DNA from: a halophilic archaeon J07HX64
GTDB taxonomy: Archaea; Halobacteriota; Halobacteria; Halobacteriales; Haloarculaceae
Length of the DNA stretch: 9,083 nt
Direction: 5' to 3'
NCBI GenBank assembly: GCA_000416085.1
Contig: KE356579.1
Span: 943,447-952,529 of the forward strand
Shown here: positions 1 to 5,457 of the stretch, piece by piece
Layout: every line of letters starts with the position of its first letter
Numbering within the stretch: position 1 is the first letter of the stretch
Notes under the pieces: generated by a model
What the model saw: the letters and a program-made list of their open reading frames with translations, nothing else
Database searches by the model: none
Told to the model about the DNA's origin: nothing
Position numbers and translations under genes: made by a program

Positions 1-303
1 ACTCACTGCGCTTGAATCGCTGCTGGAGTGAGTACTCCTGTACGTCGCCGGACGCGGAGAGGTGGAGCTCGTATCGACCGATCATATCCTGTGTATCCGG
101 GACAGCGCTTCGCTCAACCACCTCGAAGACAGCACGCCAGCCACCGTCATCTGCCCGCTCGACGGCGGTGATACCGTCGAAAGGGTACCCGAGGAGTGTC
201 TCGGAGATATCCGCGACCTCCTCCCGGACGTCCAGAGTCCGAGTTCTCCGGTGCTGCCGTCTGCTGTCTCCTCGTCTGTCTCGGACTGTGTCCCGTGGGT
301 CAT
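1..303 (-). pseudogene. gvpO: GvpO, gas vesicle protein, apparent frameshift, 3' end at window edge
   Basis: GvpO is a small soluble protein needed for gas vesicle formation in haloarchaea. The ATG at 303-301 overlaps the gvpN stop (ATGA), as expected in the gvpACNO operon. From it the first ~23 codons give an acidic leader (MTHGTQSETDEETADG...) typical of GvpO N-termini. That frame then turns arginine- and serine-rich and stops near 82. The conserved GvpO body appears in another frame from about 235 to the window edge: LDVREEVADI, then LLGYPFDGITAVERADDGGW, FEVVERSAVPDTQDMIGRYE and a final QQRFKRSE. The body frame has no ATG, GTG or TTG upstream that could start it. Joining leader to body needs one extra base near 233-240, so the sequence looks like a 1-nt deletion. 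The last visible base on this strand is T after ...RSE, which could begin the stop codon. A sequencing error or a -1 programmed shift could also explain it. Confidence 0.85.
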
Positions 304-1340
304 CTGTCGTCACCACCCTCGATACCGAGTGCGTCGGCCACACAGCCGCTGGCGGCCGCGAGCTCCTCCCGGTCGGAGACCTTCGACGCGAGGACATCCG
401 TCATCACCTCGAGAAACAGGCTGTCGTCTCGCTCGGCCGCCGGGGCAGTCATCAGCCCCTCCGCGGCGATTATCGCGGCGCGCGTGCCGAGGGTCCAGTC
501 GAACGTCTCCCGGACGGTGCGCACTAGGTCGACACAGCGCTCGGCGAGGTCGTCGGAAGCCGCCGGAACGTGTGACCCGACGATCTTCACCTCGGTCTCG
601 AAGCCGTAGTAGTCCATGTAGACGCCGACGAGACGGTCGAGCAGGGCGTCCTGTGGCTTGTGGACGCCCGCGTACTCGGTTCCGTTCGAGGTGAGAATCG
701 CGCGGAACTCAGGGTGGGCCTCGACGAGTCGTTCGTCACCACGCTGGCCGGGGAGTTCGAGCACCCCTTCCTCGAACACCGAGAGGAGCGCGTTGTTTGC
801 GGCGGGTTTGGTTCGCGAGAACTCGTTGTAGACGAGGGTCGCGCCCTCCCGGACGGCAACGGTGAGCGGGTTGTCGACCCAGCGGTCCCGGACGATGTCG
901 GTGCTTTTCGTGACGTTGTGGACGTAGTTGTCACGGATCGAGACACGCTCCTGCTCGGCGTAGTCGCCGACCAGGTCTGTTGTCTCCAGGTCGGCGTCGC
1001 CGTTTATCCAGACGACGGGCTGGTCCCGCTCTGTGGCGGCACGCATCGCGAGTGCTGTCTTGCCGCACCCGGTCGGCCCGACGAGATGAACCGGCCGGTC
1101 GACCGACAGCCACCGCTCGATGCGCCGTGTGACCGCCTTTGTCTCCGGACTCTCCACGAACGAGTCAACGATACTGTCGAACTCGTGGGCTCCTATTGAC
1201 TGGCTGGACGACGGTCCCGTCTGCGCGGCCTGACCGTCTCTCGAGGAGTTGCTGTGCCGGTTCTGTTGGCTCTTCTCCGCCCGACTGTTCCGGATCTGCG
1301 AGCCACGGACCTTTCGCTCGTGACCGTCTCGTCGGGCCAT
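300..1340 (-). CDS. gvpN: GvpN, MoxR-type AAA+ ATPase of gas vesicle biogenesis
   Basis: 346 aa. GvpN is a AAA+ ATPase that promotes growth of the vesicle to full size. The first ~50 residues are a hydrophilic, partly basic tail (RKVRGSQIRNSR near residue 9). The ATPase core follows: Walker A GPTGCGKT at residues 88-95, a Walker-B-like segment TLVYNEFSR at about 168-176 (Asn where many AAA+ proteins have Asp; I believe haloarchaeal GvpN often does), and a sensor-1-like stretch ILTSNGTEYAG. The motif QDALLDRLVGVYMDYY fits the MoxR/GvpN family, and the length is usual for haloarchaeal GvpN. The ATG shares its A with the gvpC TGA stop, and the gene's own stop overlaps the gvpO ATG, so gvpC, gvpN and gvpO are translationally coupled. 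No disruption seen. Confidence 0.96.
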   Translation of the reverse strand: MARRDGHERKVRGSQIRNSRAEKSQQNRHSNSSRDGQAAQTGPSSSQSIGAHEFDSIVDSFVESPETKAVTRRIERWLSVDRPVHLVGPTGCGKTALAMRAATERDQPVVWINGDADLETTDLVGDYAEQERVSIRDNYVHNVTKSTDIVRDRWVDNPLTVAVREGATLVYNEFSRTKPAANNALLSVFEEGVLELPGQRGDERLVEAHPEFRAILTSNGTEYAGVHKPQDALLDRLVGVYMDYYGFETEVKIVGSHVPAASDDLAERCVDLVRTVRETFDWTLGTRAAIIAAEGLMTAPAAERDDSLFLEVMTDVLASKVSDREELAAASGCVADALGIEGGDDR

Positions 1341-2527
1341 CAGTCCTCACCTGGGTACAGCGATACCTCGGGACCGAACTCGGTTTTGTACTCGTCCATC
1401 GACATTCCGTGGGTCTGGAGATGTGACTCTGTGATGGCCTGGTAGTACTCCCCACAGACTGCACACTCTACCATCCCCTCTGGTGTGTCGTCGGTCTCGG
1501 ACTCCGACTCCTCCTCGAGGGCCTCTGAATCAGGCTGGTCGTCGCGTCCACCCCGTTCCCGAAGGTGTCCGCGTAGTTCGGTCTCGGACTCCGACTCCTC
1601 CCCGAGGATCTCTGAATCAGGCTGGTCATCGGTCTCGGACTCCGACTCCTCCCCGAGGGCCTCTGAGTCAGGCTGGTCGTCGGTCTCGGACTCCGGCTCC
1701 TCCTCGTGGGTCTCCGATTCCCCGCCTCCCTCGACGGTTCCGGGCTCGGCTCGGTCGTCGATTTCGGATTTCGGTTCCACCTCGACGGTTCCGGGTTCCT
1801 CCGCAGGGGTCTCGGAGTCGGGTTGGTCGTCGGCTCCGATGGGCTCAGGGGTAACAGGGGTAGCCGTGATCGACTCCGGCTCGTACCCGTAGAACTCGAC
1901 AACGGCCTTGGTGAGCTCTGTACGCGCTTGCTCGTGTGCCGCTCGGACCTCCTCGACCGATTCGAGGAACGTCTCCACATCCCGTCGATTGGCCTCGACG
2001 TCCCGTTCGAACGCCGCTATGGCCTCCTCGAAGGCCGCGCGTGTCGTGGCAACCTCGTTGCGGAACGTCTCCACGCGCTGTTTCTTTGCCTCGACATCCT
2101 GTCCGAACGCCGTCAGGGCTTCCTCGAAGGCCGCACGTGTCGTGGCAACCTCGTCGCGGAACGTCTCCACGCGCTGTTTCTTTGCCTCGACATCGTTCCC
2201 GAAAGTGTCCGCGTAGTCACCGAACGCGGCGCGCGTGGCCGCGAAGGCGTCGCGGGTTTCCGCCATCTCCGCCCGGAACTCGGCCGCCGCATCGTGCCTG
2301 GCAGCGACGTCGTCCTCGAACTCCGCGGCGTACCTGTCGAAGACCGTTATCGCCCGCTCGAACGCCGACTGAATCTCCGTAACCTCACCAGCAAAGGCCA
2401 CCGCGAGCTGCTGTTTGTCGTTTATATCACTCCGGAACTGTTCTGTGTATCGGTCAAATTCACCGCGCGTGCGCTCGAACTCCGCGCGCATCTCGGCGAA
2501 CTCCTCGTGTTTCTCTTTTACTGTCAT
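1340..2527 (-). CDS. gvpC: GvpC, gas vesicle outer-surface structural protein
   Basis: 395 aa. GvpC binds the outside of the GvpA shell and sets its shape and strength. Residues 1-~213 are amphipathic helical repeats with xF..YAxxF-type motifs (DRYTEQF, DRYAAEF, GDYADTF). Two consecutive 32-residue units at 113-144 and 145-176 are almost identical. Residues ~217-350 are a very acidic, low-complexity tail with 17-residue DDQPDSEALGEESESET units. Residues 352-395 are the conserved C-terminal domain (MVECAVCGEYYQAI, then HLQTH) with C355, C358, H369 and H373 in a C-x2-C-x10-H-x3-H zinc-finger-like pattern. This domain closely resembles the C-terminus I remember for Halobacterium GvpC. Residues ~317-328 (ELRGHLRERGGR) are a basic insert in the acidic tail; its DNA is an out-of-frame GvpC repeat (see findings). 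It follows gvpA after 57 bp, and no clear Shine-Dalgarno precedes the ATG. Confidence 0.96.
   Translation of the reverse strand: MTVKEKHEEFAEMRAEFERTRGEFDRYTEQFRSDINDKQQLAVAFAGEVTEIQSAFERAITVFDRYAAEFEDDVAARHDAAAEFRAEMAETRDAFAATRAAFGDYADTFGNDVEAKKQRVETFRDEVATTRAAFEEALTAFGQDVEAKKQRVETFRNEVATTRAAFEEAIAAFERDVEANRRDVETFLESVEEVRAAHEQARTELTKAVVEFYGYEPESITATPVTPEPIGADDQPDSETPAEEPGTVEVEPKSEIDDRAEPGTVEGGGESETHEEEPESETDDQPDSEALGEESESETDDQPDSEILGEESESETELRGHLRERGGRDDQPDSEALEEESESETDDTPEGMVECAVCGEYYQAITESHLQTHGMSMDEYKTEFGPEVSLYPGED
1494..1710 (-). repeat. 51-bp tandem repeats encoding the acidic tail of GvpC
   Basis: Near-identical 51-bp units, each coding 17 residues of the type SESETDDQPDSEALGEE, lie at 1494-1544, 1581-1631 and 1632-1682, with a partial, diverged unit from 1683. 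On the plus strand each begins GTCTCGGACTCCGACTCCTC. A 36-bp foreign block (1545-1580) interrupts the array exactly between two units. Farther along, TCGACGGTTCCGGG recurs at 1731 and 1782, again 51 bp apart, so the same period runs into the older part of the tail. Confidence 0.9.
1545..1580 (-). repeat. 36-bp copy of a GvpC repeat motif inserted out of frame
   Basis: This block sits between two 51-bp tail units and adds exactly 12 codons. Its core, 1554-1577, matches 2194-2217 of the same gene at 23 of 24 bases. At 2194-2217 the bases encode part of the GvpC repeat motif YADTFGND. Read in the alternative minus frame, the block encodes NYADTFGNGVDA, a good GvpC repeat. In the actual gvpC frame it encodes ELRGHLRERGGR instead. 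Confidence 0.85.
2025..2194 (-). repeat. 96-bp tandem duplication within gvpC
   Basis: Segments 2025-2098 and 2121-2194 (74 bp each) differ at about two positions and are offset by 96 bp, or 32 codons. They encode successive GvpC helical units that share VEAKKQRVETF and EVATTRAAFEEA. Such high DNA identity beside more diverged units (residues 1-110) suggests recent duplication or gene conversion. It is also a natural site for unit gain or loss by recombination. Confidence 0.9.
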
Positions 2528-2539
2528 AATTTGAGTAAG

Positions 2540-2584
2540 TGGTGTGTGATTAAAAAGTCGATACCCGGGGAAGCACCGGCGCTA
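2540..2584 (-). terminator. Possible transcript end / read-through point after gvpA
   Basis: In the 57-bp gvpA-gvpC spacer the minus strand runs through a GC-rich stretch (CCCCGGGTATCGAC) into a T5 tract, seen as A5 at 2552-2556 on the plus strand. In Halobacterium and Haloferax most gvpA message ends after gvpA, and a minority reads through into gvpCNO. A T-tract here fits that known pattern. I see no strong hairpin, so the call rests on the T-tract and position. Confidence 0.4.
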
Positions 2585-2815
2585 TTAGGGCGTCGGCGCT
2601 TCCGCAGCGGTCGCGGTCATCTCGGCCTGTTCGATTTTCGAGATCTCCTCCGCGTAGTGGAGGAACGTATCGACCGATGACGCGACGACGCGAGCTTCGA
2701 TGGTCAGAATCTCGATGCCGACCAGCGAGAGACGCGCGAACACGTCGACGACGACACCTTTATCCAGTACACGGTCCAGGACTTCGGCCAGACTTGACGA
2801 ATCGGGTTGTGCCAT
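2585..2815 (-). CDS. gvpA: GvpA, major gas vesicle shell protein
   Basis: 76 aa. GvpA is the small hydrophobic protein that polymerises into the ribs of the vesicle wall. The sequence begins [18 protein letters not shown] and contains the family core [19 protein letters not shown] and [15 protein letters not shown]. It nearly matches the haloarchaeal GvpA I remember; one visible difference is Phe in VVVDVFAR where I recall Trp. The frame stays open upstream to 2872, but the ATG at 2815-2813 gives the canonical N-terminus and length, and the upstream part covers the likely promoter and leader. It is the first gene of the minus-strand arm, transcribed away from gvpD. No strong Shine-Dalgarno is visible in its short leader. 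Confidence 0.98.
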   Translation of the reverse strand: MAQPDSSSLAEVLDRVLDKGVVVDVFARLSLVGIEILTIEARVVASSVDTFLHYAEEISKIEQAEMTATAAEAPTP

Positions 2816-2837
2816 AGTTGTTCTAGGGCTTGCGCCC
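2816..2837 (-). promoter_or_regulatory. Predicted gvpA mRNA leader with terminal GNRA-type hairpin
   Basis: On the minus strand the 22 bases before the gvpA ATG start with GGGCGCAAGCCC (2837-2826). This can fold as a 4-bp GGGC/GCCC stem closed by a GCAA tetraloop, a member of the stable GNRA class. In Halobacterium and Haloferax gvpA messages I recall a ~20-nt leader starting with a GGG...CCC hairpin at the same distance from the ATG. The mRNA start at about 2837 is inferred from that and from the TATA-like element 27-31 bp upstream. Confidence 0.55.
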
Positions 2838-2860
2838 ATGTACCATAACACCGGGGGGAC

Positions 2861-2868
2861 ACAAATAC
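2861..2868 (-). promoter_or_regulatory. Candidate TATA box of gvpA
   Basis: The minus strand reads GGTATTTGTG here. Its centre is about 28 bp upstream of the inferred transcription start (2837) and about 50 bp from the ATG, the spacing expected for an archaeal promoter with a ~20-nt leader. A second AT-rich element (TTATGGTA, 2842-2849) is nearer the gene but too close for that start. I do not see the two-part GvpE activation sequence I remember (consensus like TGAAACGG, 4 nt, TGAACCAA) next to it. Confidence 0.45.
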
Positions 2869-2891
2869 CCATGTCTGATTTCGTACACGAT

Positions 2892-2954
2892 TACGGGCCG
2901 CGTGACGGCCCGTATTACGTCCGACGTAACGGCCCGCAAAACGCATTACGTAAT
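2892..2954. promoter_or_regulatory. Array of three inverted repeats between gvpA and gvpD
   Basis: Repeat 1: TACGGGCCG (2892-2900), 5-nt spacer, CGGCCCGTA (2906-2914). Repeat 2: TTACGT (2915-2920), CCG, ACGTAA (2924-2929), directly abutting repeat 1. Repeat 3: the perfect palindrome ATTACGTAAT (2945-2954). CGGCCCG recurs at 2930-2936 and ATTACGT occurs at 2914-2920 and 2945-2951, so half-sites are reused. The array lies upstream of both divergent genes, about 55-120 bp from the inferred gvpA start and just before gvpD. That position suits a shared operator; no binding factor can be named from the sequence. Repeat 3 could also serve as the gvpD TATA region. Confidence 0.6.
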
Positions 2955-2997
2955 CGCAGATACTGTTTTGTCTGTGGCCCGGTTCGATACAGACGCA

Positions 2998-4497
2998 GTG
3001 TCAGACCACTCAGAAAACAAAACCGCAGGCGCAGGTCAATCTGGTGTCACGGAGTTCCCAGCAGAGCTGTCGCGTTTTTTTACCCAGGAGCAGGGGCGCG
3101 TGCTTCTCGTGCGCGGCGATCCCGGTGCTGGAAAGACGCTGTTCGCCGTGCAGGCACTCGACGTGCTCCGCCAGTACGGCGGAGACGTGTTGTACGTGTC
3201 CACGCGCGTGGACACGGATACGGTGTACAGCAACTACCTGCAGGAGACAACTGGACTCACACGGTCGAACGTGCTCGACATCTCCCAGACCCCAACCGAG
3301 GCCGATATCGCGCCAGCCGAGGCGCTCGGAACAGACCGGTTCGATCCGGAGACGTTCCTCGAGTGGTTACAGGCCGTCGGCGACGTCTCGGGCCCACTCA
3401 CGATCGCGTTCGATAGCTGGGAGCTCGTCGAGCGGCATCTGCTCTCGAAGGCCCACCAGGACAACCCAATCGACCCCGAACGGCTGGTGACCCGAATGTC
3501 CACACTCGCACGCAGTAACGGCATCCGGGTCGTCCTCATTACCGAGAACCCCGAACAGACCGGGCTCGACTACGTTGTCGACGGTGTTGTCAAGCTCAGC
3601 GTCAATCACAGCGCGGGTGGCCGCCCCGAGCGGACGCTGCTGTTCGAGAAGCTGCGTGGCGTCCGCATCGGAAACCGCACGCGGCCGTTCACCCTCTCCG
3701 GGGAGACGTTCCGCGTGTTCACACCGGTGGACCTGCCGGGGCCACAGGGGCCGATCGGCGCGTCGGAGTGGCTGCCGATCGACGACTCGAAGTCGACGTT
3801 CTCGACAGGCATCGCCGATCTCGATGCGATGCTCGGTGGCGGGTACAGCCGCGGGAGTGTCGTCCATCTCGAACTCGGACCCGACCTCTCGCGTGACGCC
3901 TGGAGTCTGCTCTGTTTCGCCACGGCGCGGAACTTCCTCTCTCATGACATGTGTGTCGCGGTCGTCCCCCTGCCCGAGAGCAGCCCTGGCCTGACACGTC
4001 ACAACCTGGAGCCGGCCCTGCCAGACACCGAGTTCGAGACACGCTGTGACGTCTTCGAGACGTACGACCACGAGCACAGCACAGTCGACACAGAGGCCGA
4101 CGACCCGGGAGAAACGGCCAGAGCAGCGCCCGCGGACGACGCCGTCGGCGGGTTCGACTACGACGACTACCTCCGCCGTCTCGTCGCACTCCGCGAGGAG
4201 AGCAACGGACCGCTGTTACAGATTATCAGTATGGACGCGGCCGGTGACGTGTTCAGTGACATTATGAGCGACCACGCAACCTACGTGGCCCTGCACAACG
4301 ACCTCTCGATACTCGTGACGAAACCAGAGGGCGGCAAACGAACCCGGTCGGACCAGATTGCGGACATCCACCTCTGCCTCGAACGCCGGGGTGAGACCGC
4401 CTTCCTGTACGGAAAGAACCCGGTGACACCGTTTCTCGGGTTCGATATGAGCGCGACCGAAGGCGTGCTCGACGTATCCCTCCAGGAGATGGTCTGA
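2998..4497 (+). CDS. gvpD: GvpD, P-loop regulatory protein of gas vesicle synthesis
   Basis: 499 aa from the GTG at 2998. GvpD is the repressing regulator of haloarchaeal gas vesicle genes; it acts by lowering the amount of the activator GvpE. The N-terminal half is a RecA/KaiC-like ATPase: Walker A GDPGAGKT at residues 40-47 and Walker-B-like LTIAFD at 134-139. A second KaiC-like segment begins near 268 (FSTGIADLDAMLGGGYSRGS) and lacks a proper P-loop. RGVRIGNRTRPFTL and GSVVHLELGPDLSRDAWS match the family as I recall it. The frame is open from a TTG at 2830, but those codons cross the palindrome array and encode no family sequence. Homologues start shortly before the FF(T) preceding the P-loop, and the nearest usable start codon is GTG 2998 (GTG 2974 is an alternative). 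No Shine-Dalgarno is seen, so the message may be leaderless or have a short leader. Its usual partner gvpE is not in the window. Confidence 0.93.
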   Translation: MSDHSENKTAGAGQSGVTEFPAELSRFFTQEQGRVLLVRGDPGAGKTLFAVQALDVLRQYGGDVLYVSTRVDTDTVYSNYLQETTGLTRSNVLDISQTPTEADIAPAEALGTDRFDPETFLEWLQAVGDVSGPLTIAFDSWELVERHLLSKAHQDNPIDPERLVTRMSTLARSNGIRVVLITENPEQTGLDYVVDGVVKLSVNHSAGGRPERTLLFEKLRGVRIGNRTRPFTLSGETFRVFTPVDLPGPQGPIGASEWLPIDDSKSTFSTGIADLDAMLGGGYSRGSVVHLELGPDLSRDAWSLLCFATARNFLSHDMCVAVVPLPESSPGLTRHNLEPALPDTEFETRCDVFETYDHEHSTVDTEADDPGETARAAPADDAVGGFDYDDYLRRLVALREESNGPLLQIISMDAAGDVFSDIMSDHATYVALHNDLSILVTKPEGGKRTRSDQIADIHLCLERRGETAFLYGKNPVTPFLGFDMSATEGVLDVSLQEMV

Positions 4498-4498
4498 G

Positions 4499-4570
4499 AT
4501 GTGCCGACAACTCCTCTCCGCGGTGCGTTGCCCCTCCGGCGGTTCACAATCCAACATCACAGAACAATGA
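4499..4570 (+). CDS. 23-codon mini-ORF in the gvpE position
   Basis: A 23-residue ORF (starts MCRQLLSAVRCPSGG, ends NITEQ) fills the gap between gvpD and gvpF. Its ATG lies 1 nt after the gvpD TGA, a GGAG at 4485-4488 is suitably placed as ribosome binding site, and its TGA overlaps the gvpF ATG (ATGA). In Halobacterium and Haloferax this position is taken by gvpE, encoding a bZIP-like activator of roughly 190 residues. The peptide has no recognisable GvpE feature. It may be a coupling leader for gvpF, a remnant left after loss of gvpE, or chance. Confidence 0.4.
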   Translation: MCRQLLSAVRCPSGGSQSNITEQ

Positions 4571-5205
4571 GTGACAACCCCAACCTGTACGTGTACGGCA
4601 TCACAGAACAGACCGATATCGAACTAACAGTCGACGGTGTCGGCGATGGCTCGACACTCCGGACCGTGGAGTACCGGTCCCTGGCGGCGCTGGTCACCGA
4701 CATCGACACGACCGACCCGGACCGCTCGGACGAGGCTGTCGCCGCACACGACAGCGTCCTCCAGTCGGTGATCGAACGGGACGAGGTCGAGACGGTCGTT
4801 CCGATGGGCTTCGGTATGGCGTTCAAGAACGCTCGCACGCTGAAAGGTGTGATGCGAGGCGCACGACGGGCGCTCCGGAAGGCACTCAACGATGTCGAGG
4901 GCTGTGTCGAACTCGGTATCAAGTTGGTCGACCCCGCCGACGGGGGGACCGACCCCGACGAACTCCGAGAGCGACTCGAGAGCGACCTCGACCCACTCAG
5001 CGCGGGCCAGACCGACGACGACCTGTTCAGTGACCGACTCGTCGCCAACCGGTCGTACCTGGTCGAACAGGACAAGCGTGACGCCTTCGACGACGCCATC
5101 GACGCGATTGACTCCGACTACGAGGACGTGCTCGTGAAGTACACCGGCCCCTGGGCACCCTACAACTTCGTCGACATCCGCATCGGCGCGGAGGCGAGTC
5201 ACTGA
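4567..5205 (+). CDS. gvpF: GvpF, accessory gas vesicle assembly protein (GvpF/L family)
   Basis: 212 aa. GvpF is required for vesicle formation and is the accessory protein reported to contact GvpA directly. It begins MSDNPNLYVYGITEQTDIEL, with the family's early LYxYG motif. The middle has ETVVPMGFGMAFKN, and the C-terminus ends in the family signature KYTGPWAPYNFVDIRIG. Its paralogue GvpL carries the matching TGPWPPYTFAP. A GTG at 4501 in the same frame would add 22 mostly basic residues unlike the family, so the ATG at 4567 is preferred. No Shine-Dalgarno precedes this ATG; translation probably depends on coupling to the 23-codon ORF whose stop overlaps it. The stop overlaps the gvpG ATG by one base. 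Confidence 0.95.
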   Translation: MSDNPNLYVYGITEQTDIELTVDGVGDGSTLRTVEYRSLAALVTDIDTTDPDRSDEAVAAHDSVLQSVIERDEVETVVPMGFGMAFKNARTLKGVMRGARRALRKALNDVEGCVELGIKLVDPADGGTDPDELRERLESDLDPLSAGQTDDDLFSDRLVANRSYLVEQDKRDAFDDAIDAIDSDYEDVLVKYTGPWAPYNFVDIRIGAEASH

Positions 5206-5456
5206 TGCTTCTGGTCGACGACCTCCTGCTCAAACCGTTTGTCTCGATGCTGGATATCCTCCACGCGATGGTGCTCGAGGAGATCCACGACGTATCGGCG
5301 ATCCGTGACAACATAAAGGAAAACCAGCTCCTGTACGAACTCGGCGAGCGGGCACGACCGGAGTACGAGCAACGGAAACTGGAACTCGAGACCAGACTCG
5401 AGGTGGCCGAGCAGGTCCACGAGAAGCTCATCGGTGGCAACATCGAGGTGCAGTAG
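5205..5456 (+). CDS. gvpG: GvpG, small accessory gas vesicle protein
   Basis: 83 aa. GvpG is an essential minor accessory protein of the vesicle assembly complex. It begins MLLVDDLLLKPFVSMLDILH, a hydrophobic helical segment typical of GvpG. A charged region with coiled-coil character follows (LYELGERARPEYEQRKLELE, ending in EKLIGGNIEVQ). Length fits the family. The ATG shares a base with the gvpF TGA, and GGAGG at 5190-5194 is a suitable ribosome binding site inside gvpF. The stop lies 1 nt before the gvpH ATG. Confidence 0.94.
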   Translation: MLLVDDLLLKPFVSMLDILHAMVLEEIHDVSAIRDNIKENQLLYELGERARPEYEQRKLELETRLEVAEQVHEKLIGGNIEVQ

Positions 5457-5457
5457 A

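Noticed and set aside
82..303. A 73-codon minus-strand ORF taken as a complete gene
   Set aside because: Only its first ~23 codons look genuine (acidic GvpO leader); the rest is the GvpO body in the wrong frame.
1494..1710. CRISPR-like array
   Set aside because: The 51-bp units are contiguous coding repeats with no unique spacers.
1706..2680. Long open frame (324 codons) on the plus strand opposite gvpC
   Set aside because: It is the antisense of the repeat-rich gvpC, rich in Arg and Leu, with no family motif; GC-rich haloarchaeal genes commonly leave such open antisense frames.
2816..2872. Upstream ATG at 2872 for gvpA
   Set aside because: The added residues are the translated promoter and leader; the canonical MAQPDSS start is at 2815.
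2856..2890. Canonical GvpE activation sequence upstream of the gvpA TATA box
   Set aside because: The minus strand here matches the remembered two-part consensus at only a few positions, no better than chance.
2830..2997. Upstream extension of gvpD to a TTG at 2830
   Set aside because: It would cross the palindrome array and the gvpA leader, and the encoded residues resemble no GvpD N-terminus.
4501..4566. GTG start giving GvpF 22 extra residues
   Set aside because: The extension is basic and non-conserved, while the family starts close to the LYVYG motif encoded just after ATG 4567.
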